Below are positions 11,721-22,306 of a stretch of DNA of 64,000 nucleotides, one piece after another. Numbering within the stretch: position 1 is the first letter of the stretch; each line of letters begins with the position of its first letter. The DNA is from Hypoxylon rubiginosum (Eukaryota > Ascomycota > Sordariomycetes > Xylariales > Hypoxylaceae), in assembly GCA_902806565.1 (NCBI GenBank), contig CADCXA010000043.1, positions 124,001 through 188,000 on the forward strand, written 5' to 3'. A program made the translations under genes and the position numbers. The notes under the pieces were generated by a model. That model had not been told where the DNA came from. It saw nothing but the letters and a program-made list of their open reading frames with translations, and made no database searches.

Positions 11721-12275
11721 CTGTGGACCCAAGGTCAATGGCAAGGGCGGCAGCAACGGCCACGGAAAATGGATCCCCGTTGCGTAGTTTAGCGAGGTGG
11801 CTAACGAGTTTTGTAAGTACCTAAATCATGCCTCCCTGTCTAGGAAAGGGTATCCATTAACTCAATACCTCCTGCAGGCAACGCGTACGCCGACACAGAC
11901 ATCTCGCTAGGCTATGAGACTAGCGACATGTACGCCATCAACCTGACGAACCAGAAGGACGCGAACCAGCCCGGGCCCGCTGGCTACATCGTCTTCGCTA
12001 TCTACAACACGGAGCCCTCGCCCACCTACGTCGTCGACCACGACACGTGCCTGCAGGCCATGAAGTCGCCGCTCGGCAGCCACGCGGTTAAGCGCGGCGA
12101 CGACGACGTCGAGTACGTCCGGCTTAGCAGAAGGGACGAGTGCTACGGCCAGAAGCACAACGACTACGAGGGCGGCTACTGGAACGTGGACGGCATCGGG
12201 GCGTTCGGCAGTGAGGTCTATACCGCTGAAACGATGGAAGTTTCAAGATTTTCAGGGGTACACAATATAAAGTAA
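11700..12275 (+). pseudogene. C-terminal part of a GH18-type (killer-toxin-like) chitinase, broken
   Basis: The frame reads NCGPKVNGKGGSNGHGKWIP, then a stop (TAG, 11785-11787), then FSEVANEF. A clean 65-bp intron (11813-11877, GTAAGT..CTGCAG) follows, then CNAYADTDISLGY, YAINLTNQKDANQPGPAGY and DECYGQKHNDYEGGYWNVDG. By memory this resembles the cysteine-containing C-terminal domain of large secreted fungal chitinases, which hydrolyse chitin outside the cell. The catalytic GH18 domain is absent. The stop replaces what could have been CAG, a CpA to TpA change. It is a dead fragment as written; the assignment to chitinase is from recall of the domain and is moderate. Confidence 0.45.
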
Positions 12276-12533
12276 ATATATTTAGAGGAACATGGATTGA
12301 CATATTTAGGTTATGGGCATGTGTTAAAGATGGTATTCGGTCACGATCACAACGCGTGCCGCCAAAAATATCGGAGTTACCTTTGCAAGAGCTACCAGCG
12401 AACCTAAGTCCCGGGTCAACAATTAGCCTCGGGGGGCGGAGTTATTGGCTCGGTTCTCTGTGTTGTGTCTGGAAGCCTATGTTATCATGAACCTCGCCAG
12501 TCTGTCGATGTATCAAGGGGGCGGCCCTTATGA

Positions 12534-12962
12534 GGCGCTGCAAGAGGCTACCTGCAGGAGAATGCTATAGACCCCAACTTCCGCCTAGCACCCCTGTTAG
12601 ACAACCTTCACAAGTTCCTCGGACGGCTAGGTACTCACACCCAGGGAGGTGGACTTTCGTCCTTGAGCAACACTGCTAAACGCGCTTTCTCCATCAAAGT
12701 GTCGATAATACCGAATCCAGGCAACTGGGACTGGAAATGGATTGATGCGTACCGGCCTGGCTTTTGCGAGAGCAAAACCGTACCCTGCGTCAACGACAGA
12801 CTAGGTGTCAGAGGCAAAGTAGCTCAGTATTATGGCAGAGAACGGCCCTATCTGCAGGGTCCCGTACCGTCAGTGGGGGAACTAAGGTTAAAGCAGTTCG
12901 CTACCGCTCATGATTTATGTATCAGTGGATGGCTGCGCCTGGGGTCGACATCCGTCGGATGA
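12534..12962 (+). CDS. Unidentified open frame, probably a gene fragment
   Basis: An uninterrupted frame of about 142 codons follows a TGA at about 12531. It has no ATG near its beginning, so it looks like an internal or terminal exon. It reads ..LQENAIDPNFRLAPLLDNLH.. and later NPGNWDWKWIDAYRPGFCES, with balanced amino-acid use and several Trp and Cys, unlike a random frame. I cannot name a family. The setting is a row of broken genes, so a remnant is more likely than an active gene. Confidence 0.3.
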   Translation, partial: GAARGYLQENAIDPNFRLAPLLDNLHKFLGRLGTHTQGGGLSSLSNTAKRAFSIKVSIIPNPGNWDWKWIDAYRPGFCESKTVPCVNDRLGVRGKVAQYYGRERPYLQGPVPSVGELRLKQFATAHDLCISGWLRLGSTSVG

Positions 12963-14031
12963 GGGATGTGTATAGAGGCGCACTCGTGTCGGACGGATCT
13001 TGCGGGCTGGAGGGGCAGCTACCAAAATTAGGGACAACACGTTACCTACGTACCTTACGTACCTTACGTTAGGTACCTAGGTAGGCAAAGGGAATGGCTG
13101 ATGCTTATTGACGTCCTCTGCTCGCGACTATTACTGTAGATGATATTATTGATATTATTGACCTCCCCCTATTATGAATCATGCAAGCCACTGCCATCTG
13201 ATTGGTTAGCATTATGCAGGCCATCGAGATCTAGTTTGTCAGACTGTTACGTCTACTATCCTGTCGGCCTGTCCGTGGCCGGTATCTAGAGTTACTTTTG
13301 ACTTGTAAGCCACTTAGTTTCATTTTCTTCGTCGTATCTAGACTTTGTATAGAGTCATCCTTTCAAGTGCTGTTTCAGCAACATACCTAGGTACCTAGTG
13401 TAAGGTAGGTACTTGAAGCCTCACAGTATTAGAGTATTTAGCTAGGTAACTGGTACGCTCGGATTATCCCACGTTGCCGAAACAGCACTTGAAAGGATAG
13501 CTTCCAATCCAAGGGGTCGTGATAGATTCCCAAGAGTAAGTTAACCCATTCCGATCCCCATATATATAGTCAGGTATCAGACTTTCAGCCATCTGACGAT
13601 AGCCTCATATCAAAACATATTCCTAGAGTTCATTAGTAACTATAAGCAGTAACTTTAAGCGCCGAGGGGGTGCACCATGCAGCTAACAGCGAGAAGAAAT
13701 GGTTACGAACGCCAAGGGTGGCCAATTTCTTCACGCCGGTGGCTGACCAAGTTACTGCATACTCGACTCGATCGAGCCAATAGCCGTCCCAGCTGATATA
13801 GAGAATCAATTGTCTTTTTCTTGTGCAACTTGTTTTACCCTGCCGGTATCCTAGATCTGGAGCCTGGATAATTTGGGGGCGGGCTGTAGCCTCATCTTAA
13901 TAGACCCTGCCCTGGCCTGTCAGCTCTTCCTCGTAGGTATTTATACACCGAGTCCGCCAAAGATCCTGCAAGATGATAGTCTCCATTCTCCTCTTCAGCA
14001 CCATACACTCAGCTTAGCTTCAACCGACTTC
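12963..14031. other. Intergenic with inverted-repeat element
   Basis: There is no supported gene. It contains a run of overlapping ACCTACGTACC/ACCTAGGTA words at about 13040-13085 and the inverted-repeat element at 13357-13498. The last part is presumably the promoter and leader of the kinase gene that begins at 14032. Confidence 0.5.
13357..13498. mobile_element. MITE-like 142-bp element with terminal inverted repeats
   Basis: The 20 bases at 13357-13376 (ATCCTTTCAAGTGCTGTTTC) are the perfect reverse complement of 13479-13498. The match extends inward to 26 bp with one mismatch (13357-13382 against 13473-13498). The 90-base interior has no coding potential and holds ACCTAGGTACCTAG palindromes. 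No clear target-site duplication is visible. It could be a non-autonomous DNA transposon or a transcribed hairpin. Confidence 0.5.
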
Positions 14032-16078
14032 ATGGGTTCGTTTCTGTCATCTCCGCCAAAAGAAGGCTCAGCGGCCAGTCGATCCCGATTCTTAAACAAT
14101 CTTTTGAAGAAATACGCGCGCGCCATATCCTTCGAAGACAAGGCAGAGTACTTCCTTCCGGGAGGTAGCATTGATGAGCTTGTTACAATTGAAGCTATAA
14201 AAGACATCCTAGAGCTTGGGGGAAAGAGTCAGCATACTGAATTGGCTCAATGGATACACACCAAGGCCAAAATTGTTTTCGCGCTGACAATGCTATCGAC
14301 ATTTCAAGCTGAGGTCGATCCGAGGGAGGCAATGCTTTGCTTCCAGCAGAATGGATTCACAGACGCGTCTCTTCCAGTGGACAATCCGAGATCCCCAGAT
14401 ATAACACAAGACATACCCAGTATTTTGCGTGAGAAATGGAACGATTTCGAACGCTTCACTTTCTGGGAAAAGCAATGGGCCTTCCTTGTGAGGGTCTTCT
14501 CTCCTGGCGATTTTATGTACGAGCTCGGGTCACAGTCGATATTTCCCTTCACCTCTAGAGACGATCAAAGGACCGGGAGTGGAAATTTCAGCAAAGTATA
14601 TTGCGTAGAAATACATCCAAAGCACAACCAGCACCCGTTTGCCCAGGTGAGACAACCTTCCCATCCCAAACCCGCCACATACTCATATTTTCATGATCGT
14701 CACGTTGACTACTAGGTACCTACTTATACTTACTCTGATGCTTGAAGTTCGCCTTGAAAGAGTTCAAATTACCTAAAAACCGAGAAAAAGACCCGGGTAT
14801 AGCAGAGAAAGCTTGGGAAATTGAAGCTAGGGCACTGGATGCGTGCAACTCTATCAACCACCCTCACATCATAAAATGTCTTGCAGCTATACGAAAGGGT
14901 ACACGCCGGTACTTTCTATTCCCTTGGGCTGACGGACAGAGTCTTCGGGATTACTGGGACACCACAGGGCCCCTCCCCAAGTCTCAGATGTCCAACATCA
15001 TCTCCCAGACAATCAAACAGTTCCGTGAGATATCGGACGCTCTCGATGCTCTTCACAGCTTTGAGGGTAAGCCGAAAGTGACTGGCGGTCTCTTGCAGGT
15101 TCCAATCAACACCGAAAGAGAGGGGCGTGGGTATAGTATCGAGTCGATTCGGCATGGAGACTTGAAGCCAGAAAACCTCCTGCGCTTCTTGGAGAACAAT
15201 ACAGAACTCGGGGTCTTGAGGATAGCAGATATGGGACTTGCGAGGCGCCATATTGCTAGCACCCTGGATCGAAAGGCGAAGACAACCCAGAGATACAGCA
15301 CCGTCCAGTATGAGGCACCAGAGGGCCACCCAGACAGTCGCAGCCCAAGATCGCGTCTTTATGATGTATGGTCTATGGGAGTTATCTTCCTTGAGTTCCT
15401 AATCTGGGTGCTTTATGGGAACGCTGAGCTGGTCCGCTTCATAACCCAATTCAAAGGCAACCAGGGTCAACTGTACAAGATGTGTGAGACAGGAAAAGGG
15501 AAGATTCCCCGAATTCACCCTGCGGTTGTGAAATGGATGGAGCACATTTGGGATTCCGACCCGGCTTGTAAGCCCGAATCTGCCATTCGTGATCTCCTCG
15601 AGCTAGTGCGCGAGAAACTACTTGTTATTCGTCTCCCGCCTAATAGGCCTACCAAACTGGCGCAAACTGCTAAGCAAGGCCTTCCGGCGCTTGACCCTAA
15701 CGTGGAAGAGCCTGGTTGTCGGGCTACTGCTAAACATCTTCGAAAGCGTCTTGATGATATTTTACTTAAGATGGAAGACAAGGTAAGATTCCCCGACTAC
15801 CTACTAATAGGTGAAGGCCGAGAACGCGTCCATGCGCCCGAGATAATGTTAACTTCGTCTCCTTCGACCGACGAACCGAGAGTATGTTCCCTATACTACA
15901 TCCAAATCTACCTTGTGCTAAAAATGTTTGCTTTCGAATTGTAGGATGTAAGTATCTTCCTTCATGACTGGCAGATGCCTAAGAGTTAATAATAATTTTG
16001 CAGTATGTGAGTGCGCCTAATATTTGGAAGGCGAGCCTCTCAATACAGTTCTCCGTTAACAGCCAACACAGAGTGTGA
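14032..16078 (+). CDS. Protein kinase (non-RD, HGD type) of the HET cluster, kinase 1
   Basis: Exon 1 (14032-14646) and exon 2 (14748-15881) join in phase 0. The 3' end is uncertain: introns at 15882-15944 and perhaps 15948-16003 give a stop at 16078, otherwise the stop is at 15989. The protein has about 600 residues. The first 170 or so form an unassigned helical N-terminal region with FWEKQWAFLVRVFSPG. The kinase domain follows with glycine loop GSGNFSKV, lysine in FALKEF, catalytic loop RHGDLKPENLL, metal site ADMGLA in place of DFG, YEAPE, and DVWSMGVIFLEF. Catalytic Lys, Glu, Asp, Asn and Asp are all present, so it should be active on Ser/Thr. Gly replaces Arg in HRD, making it a non-RD kinase. 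It is co-oriented with the HET gene 320 bp downstream. Confidence 0.85.
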
Positions 16079-16397
16079 GTATCACACCACTGTATTCGGA
16101 CTGCACAGTTGATTTGTTCTAATCCCAAGTCCGGTCATTAGCTGGTAAGTCGTACCCAACATAGAATATGCCTAGGTTCTGACATTCAATTGAAAGCCGG
16201 TATGCTATTGCTCTCCGCCATTCGCATCACATAACTTTCAATGCTAACCATGGGTATCGTTCTTGCTATGAAGCCGTTAGTGCGTATAAAATCTGCTCCT
16301 TGAAACTATTCTTACTCATCGTGTCAAGCTCAACGACTGGAAAATCCTCGAAGACGACATATTTCATAAGACTGTTCTAGAGGAAATCGGGTCTGCG
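16079..16397. other. Intergenic between kinase 1 and HET gene
   Basis: These 319 bases presumably hold the 3' end of kinase 1 and the promoter and leader of the HET gene. No specific site can be supported. Confidence 0.5.
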
Positions 16398-18355
16398 ATG
16401 ACACCGCAATCGCCAGCTACTAGCTTGTGCGAGTCGTGCGGTAGCTTAGATTTCTTTACTGCCGGATTCAGCCATGAGGTTGATGTGGAAGATGTAGGAG
16501 ACAGCGCAGATAGTTGCGAATTCTGCAAAATCCTTTCAGACATCTGGGATGAAAATAACTCGGCACAAAGACTTCGACTGGAACGTGACCAATCAACTTT
16601 GACCCGGATCGATGTCGAACCAGTGCCTGTTTTGTCTATCATTCGAACCACCAGTAAGAGAAACGTGTAGGTAGAAGATCACTCCTTACTAATTGTGGCT
16701 GATAGATCTGCAAACCTCAATTCGTATCCCTTTGGGGTTCCCACAGCTTCCAGAGCCCGGTAGCGACGCATTCTTCAAGATTATCGATCTGTGGCTCAAA
16801 GACTGTGACGAGAAACATCAAGTGTGCCGCACGACCGCTCAAAAACATCTGCCTACTAGGCTGATTGACGTTGGAACCAATGATAAGCCGAAGTTGCGGC
16901 TCTTGGAGACCCGAGATGTCGCTAACCTTCAACACGACAAGCGATACATCGCATTATCACATCCATGGGGAGTTCCTGACAAACACCCACCTTTCAAGAC
17001 GATCAAAGTGGATCTCAACGGTAACAAACGCGGTGTGGAAACCTTTAAGCTTGCCATCCCTGAAGATGAGCTCCCGGCCACATTCAAAGATGCTGTGATT
17101 ACTACTCGGGCACTTGGCATCCCGTATCTCTGGATAGACTCGATTTGTATCATCCAGGAGAATAAAGAAGACTGGGAGGTGGAATCGAAGCGCATGGAAC
17201 ATGTTTTTGGATCCGCCTATTGTGTCATTGCGGCCAGCCGAGCCGAAGGCCAGCACAGCGGGTTCTTGGGAATCCGCCAGCAGAGGAGGTACATTAAGAT
17301 CCAGCGCCCCAACGAGCAGCAGTTCTATATATGTCAGTATATTGATGACTTCACCCGTGACGTCCTGGAGAGCCCAATGAACAAGCGCGGATGGGTCTTC
17401 CAAGAACATGCGCTCGCCCCTCGAACGATATTTTTCGCGGGCACTCAGACGTACTTCGAGTGCGGACACGGCATTCGCTGCGAAACATTGGGTAAAATCC
17501 GCAAGTACGTTCCAGCTTTGAAGCCAGTACACTAAGTCGTTATCCCTGGTGCTGACTAACTATCATAGTGACGAGGCAGGTTTCATTGGCGATCCAGAGT
17601 TCCCAGAGAAAGCCTTGAAGAATCACGAGAAGGACCCATCCCGGGGTCTGAAAATCAAGTTTTTCCAGTCCTTGTACAAAGACTACTCGAAGCTTGACTT
17701 CTCAAATGTGAAAGACAAACCAATCGCAATCAATGGTCTTGAGGCCCGGCTTCAGGCGGCCTACGGATTCCCCGGAGCTTTTGGTATCTTCAACGACAAT
17801 TATCACGCCAGTGGTGGGCTTTTCCATCGAAGTCTGCTATGGTGGCGTGGCCAGGATGACTTCATGTCTCGCATTGACTTCCCCGATGAGCAGGACATTT
17901 ATGTGCCCACTTGGTCCTGGATGGCATACAAGGGCGCAATCGCTTATTTAGACCTAGGCTTCGGTGAATTCCATTGGGAGAAGGACGATATCTGTTTCCC
18001 AAAGATAGATGGGAGCAACAAGTCACCTGAAATAACCGCAAGAACGGGGGTCTTCGATATTCACGCCACTGTGAGAGAGTTTAAAGCAGATGCTGAACGT
18101 GAAAACGAATACATGCTCAGATATGATGAGGAGCGGCCTACGTCATTAGACGGACATGGACTGCGGTGCGTCGTCGTCGTTGCAAAGCGCAGGGGAGCAC
18201 CCTCTGAGAACGAGAGGTTGAACTATGTTCTTATAGTTGAATGCACGACTTCAATGGTACCTAGTGGAGAAAGGATTTTTGAGCGTATTGGCGCTGGATA
18301 CATGCTTGGAAAGTACATTTTACGTGGGGATGGTGTATCAGTAAGAATTCATTGA
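16398..18355 (+). CDS. HET-domain (heterokaryon incompatibility) protein
   Basis: Three exons (16398-16653, 16706-17504, 17569-18355) with matching phases encode 613 residues. The N-terminus has paired cysteines, LCESCG and CEFC, typical of these proteins. The HET domain (PF06985) spans roughly residues 155-310: YIALSHPWG, LPATFKDAVITTRALGIPYL, WIDSICIIQENKEDW, FGSAYCVIAASRA and RGWVFQEHALAPRTIFF. The C-terminal half carries PTWSWMAYKG, usual in large HET proteins. In known systems HET domains trigger growth arrest or cell death when genetically different cells fuse; this role is inferred for this gene. It has no NACHT, WD40 or other recognition domain of its own, so partners are likely. Kinase 1 is upstream on the same strand and kinase 2 converges on its 3' end, with stop codons 118 bp apart. 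Confidence 0.92.
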
Positions 18356-18473
18356 GCTATTTCGCAATATTCCTACATAGGTTTTTTACTTATAAAGATT
18401 TTCATACGCCGATTTGATTTTTAACTGGTCCGTGAAATTTTCCTGTGATCAAAATCCCTAATATACCACTTCT

Positions 18474-21286
18474 TCACGTCTGTTGTTGACTGTCCACTTC
18501 ACTACTTGCGTGTCCACGTAGGCATGAGATGTTGTCTTCAATGACTTCTTGGGCCTCATTTTCGATGTCTACCTCCACCAACTCATCCTTGGGATTTCCA
18601 CGCGGCCGGAAAGTCCACGGTATTTTCATGATTGCGTATGTGCTGTCCTTTTCGCATTTGGTACGATAGGTTTCCAGTCTGCTCCAAATACGATTGCAAG
18701 ACATTCTCCCGTTGCTTTGGACGACAAGCATATTGTTTTCGATCATATCTAGGATGTCATGGAGATAATCCGTACAGTTTTGATGTTTGTGCAAATGATC
18801 AATAAACTGAGGAAGGAAATGTTAGCTGAATGCCCGTACGGAAAGAAATTTACCTACATTTTTAACGGCGGGTTTAACCACAACTTCTAATTTGCCTCTA
18901 CGATTAAAGTTAACAATCTCGAAGAGTGTATCGGTCTTGACTCCGTGTAGAAAGGGATCCTGGCTCAGTCGGTCACATCTGAATTTGTCGAGAAGGCTTT
19001 TGCCTCCAATCATCCACGAAACAAATTCCAAGAAAACACAGCCAAGAGACCATATATCAGCAGACTGTCGGATGATCTTTTGTTGAAGGTCGCATTCAGG
19101 GGCTCGGTACGAGGGCGTATGGGCGATTTGGCTTCGGGGTTTTGATTTTGTCCATTCGTTCTTGAATTCTGAATGACCAAAGTCTGTGATCTTAAGCGTT
19201 CCCCTTTTATCCTTCGTGTCGCAATACCAGAGGATGTTCTCCGGTTTGAGGTCCCCGTGCCGGCCCCATCTTTTTAACATACCATCATGTCCGCCCGTGG
19301 ACCGTCGGAGTCTTTCATGTTTGCTTTGCACCATCGTCACCTTAGGTCGTTTATCGTTACTGGATGCTCGTCGAGTCATGCCGCCTTTATGTTGGCGATC
19401 GGTCTTCGGGTTCACAAAGGCATAGTGTTCATGGAGCTTCAGCAACCCGTTGGCGAGACCTTCGCACTGTTTTGCCATCCAGAGAATGTTATCGTAGGCC
19501 GACTCCCACGTACAAACTGGATGGATAATAGACCAGAGCTCCAGGAGATCTCCCTCGGCGCGGTAGAAGATAAGGTGAAACTTCTTAAACTGCTCGTACG
19601 TTGCAAGAAGAGATACAACATGGTTGTGTGCTCCATCCCCCGTAAATTTATGCAGCATATTAACCTCTCTCGTAAATAATTCTTTATCGCTAGAATTTAA
19701 GCTTTTGATGGCAAACCCCTTGCTGTTTCTATTCTTGTCGTGAAAGTTGTGATGCTCCGGATGAATTTGCACCATGGAAACTCTGCCCGTTGCGCCATCA
19801 GCAGTGTGTAACTGGACTCCCAGCAACAGATCGACAGAAAGGTGTTCAAATGGAAGAATGTGGTTATCCATGAGGCAGTAATGCCTCACATGATTGTACG
19901 TCCCCTCGCAGAAAAATGGTGCTAGCATTGTCCACTGGTACTCTTCAAAGATCACAATGTTGGTAGGGCTGAATTCGCTGAAGCAGCTTAGTGACTCATC
20001 TGATGGGCGATCTGATAGACGGTCTAAATCCGAGCTCATCCTGCGCCGTAGCTCGAAGGGGGTATACCTCACTAAAGGCAGATCTAGGTCGCTAACACCC
20101 TCTTCCAAGAACCTTCCAATCATGGAAGAGGTGTCCGAGAGCACGAGCAATGCGAATATTTTTCGGAATGACCGAATCCTCGTTTGACCGTCGGGAAGTG
20201 TGATCTGCACCTCGTTACATACTTGTTCGGCCATTTTCTTTATCTGCCGTTGGCTTTGAGTTGACTTAGAGGCTCTCGTCAGTTCACGAGTAACGGAGTG
20301 TTTGTTGATAAGTTCATCGAGCTGAGTCTTAGGTAGGAAGCCCTTTTGGTGGAATTTCGGGGTCTGCTTCAGAGCGAGAAACAACTGGCTACTAAGACGA
20401 GATTGCCGATCTTTGTCTTTGTGTTGTGTCTGGCTGGTCCAGCTAAATCTTAGAGGCAAAAGCACCAGCCAGCCCAGCCAGGCTGCCAAGCAGTGGACGA
20501 GTTGACTTAGCAAACGAGTCGATTTTTCAGTACCGGCTGCGTGTTGTGGATACGCCTGTTTTTGGCTTTTGTGCGCTTGATCACCGGCATCGGTAACGAT
20601 GCTCAGCTTGGGATGTCTGTCCGGTTTTAAATATATATCTGGAATCCCTTCACCACGAAAAGCTGCAATAACTGGATCATGGTTATTATCTTCGCGAGTT
20701 GGTGCTGTTTCAAAAGACATGTGCTTCGAAATATTTAGCGCTAATCTGAACTATTTCGTGGATTGTGGGTTCATATACTCACTTCAAGGGCCGAAGTCAT
20801 GTCTTTATGCTCTTGCGAAGTAAAAGAGTCTGCTTCATTCTGCATGTGACTGAACAAAACGGACTGGCCCGACTTGAAGTCGCCGTAGCTGCTTCTACGA
20901 GACGTCTGGGTGGTGGACGGTAAAAGTCCGTTTCCGCCAACTTGGCTGTTCCCATCGCTTCGTCCACTTTCCTCGTCATCGTCCTTGTCCTCACCGCGGC
21001 CCTCCTTGTGTGGCGAAAAAGCAGATGGGCGAGTGATTGGACCATGACTCCAATCCCTAATTAGTGTTGGCGATCTCAGCAACTGAGGAACTCTGGTCAC
21101 ATCCGACGGGACTGAAGGATTGACAGATAAGGGATGATTTTTTAACTGTGCTGCATTGTTACTAATGTTTTTCTGCTCAAAGCTTCCCTCTTTTGGTATT
21201 GCTTGAACTCCCTGTAAGCCTAGCTGTGGTATTTTCATAATGTGTAGAGTTTTGGTATTTTGTGTAGTTGTGGTCGACGGCCCCAA
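18474..21286 (-). CDS. Protein kinase (non-RD, HGD type) of the HET cluster, kinase 2
   Basis: Exons 21286-20783, 20723-18858 and 18806-18474 (introns of 59 and 51 bp, both phase 0) give about 900 residues. The first 170 residues are polar and low complexity, and the true start could be a later ATG. A hydrophobic stretch (HCLAAWLGWLVLLPL) lies near residue 260 and may be a membrane anchor. A region with FEEYQWTMLAPFF resembles the same place in kinase 1. The kinase domain has lysine in GFAIKSL, glutamate in FTREVNML, RHGDLKPENILW, ITDFGHSEF, YRAPE and DIWSLGCVFLEF. It has a basic Ser-rich insertion of about 60 residues before the catalytic loop. The glycine loop is degenerate (DGATGRV instead of GxGxxG). 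Both kinases share V(E/Q)IHP(K/E)H after the loop, so they are paralogues. It converges on the HET gene. Confidence 0.85.
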
Positions 21287-21899
21287 TGAGTACCAAACGA
21301 GATATTGGCGTCCCTGCCGAGCACTACGTTGAACGAAGGACGATTAAGCCCAAGGAACAGTAGCTTCCGAAATATGCGCTTTATCATAAGACGAGGCTCA
21401 AGTCAATTCCAATTATCGACTCTAGATTCGGGTGTATTGGGGGGAGCCACCACTAGACCAAGCCACCATTTCCCAAGCCGCACACCAAACTCCTCGACAC
21501 CTCTTGCGGAAGTGTAATAATATGTCATGTTGCACGTCATTAGCCTAGTTGACCTGAGAGATCGAATGATTAGGGCATAACTGGCGGTAATAGTCGTTCC
21601 GGAGGCTTGCCGCCGCTGGGAGGGAGCACATGTCCAAGGAGGCGCCTCCGTCAGCCCTCGCCAACAGGGGGTGGAGTCACAAACACATCCGTCGCATATG
21701 CCACTCTTGTGATCGGCATTAACAAGGCATGGTCAGAGATCTTGGAAAAAAAACTCTGAATACGAAGAATAAGTGTGTTGGCGATAGATGAATGGCAGGA
21801 GATATATCGGACTGAAATCCTCGCACCAACACCACGTAAGAAGGCGCTTAGAGCGGCGGTTAGGTGGCAATTAAGCATCAGCCTCTCAGGCATAAATAG
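21287..21899. other. Divergent promoter region of kinase 2 and the small gene
   Basis: These 613 bases lie between two genes transcribed away from each other. No conserved site is recognised and no frame here is convincing. Confidence 0.45.
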
Positions 21900-22306
21900 G
21901 TGACTGATTCCTCTGGAAAGAAGAAAGGAATCAAGGACCTTAGGGCCCATAAAGATTATTCTGCACCCATTGAAAGCGCGATTCCAATGGCCGAATGTCC
22001 AACGTCTACCAGCAAGACGGCGATCGTCGTAACTCAGAGCGTAGTACAGAGCGATGACGAAGATTTTGAGACGCAAAACTTCCGCTCACGGTATATCAAT
22101 CTCGTCCAGCTGCTTACCCTTTTGAGGGCTAAGTTCGGTATCGGCGCCTACGAAATCCAAGTGAGTTCCGGGTCCTCAATCCAGAGGTTTCAAATGCTAA
22201 CGCTACATCCTAGTTGATGCAGAATTCGTATTACATACGAGCTCCGCGAAAACTTTCACCAGTAAGGTCTACTACTTCGGATTTGAACTTGGATAAGTCC
22301 CATTGA
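21900..22306 (+). CDS. Small conserved-looking protein of unknown function
   Basis: Two exons (21900-22160 and 22214-22306) are joined by a 53-bp intron (GTGAGT, branch GCTAAC, acceptor CTAG) in phase 0 and give 117 residues. The N-terminus is Lys/Ser-rich, followed by an acidic patch (QSDDEDFETQNFRSRY), an amphipathic helix (INLVQLLTLLRAKFG) and a short beta-like end (YEIQLMQNSYYIRAPRKLS). I do not recognise a named domain. It is divergent from kinase 2 and ends the HET/kinase cluster, so it may be co-regulated; that is inference. The well-formed intron argues that it is a real gene. Confidence 0.5.

Noticed and set aside
16957..17532. 191-codon minus-strand frame
   Set aside because: Antisense of HET exon 2, whose plus-strand translation carries the full set of HET motifs.
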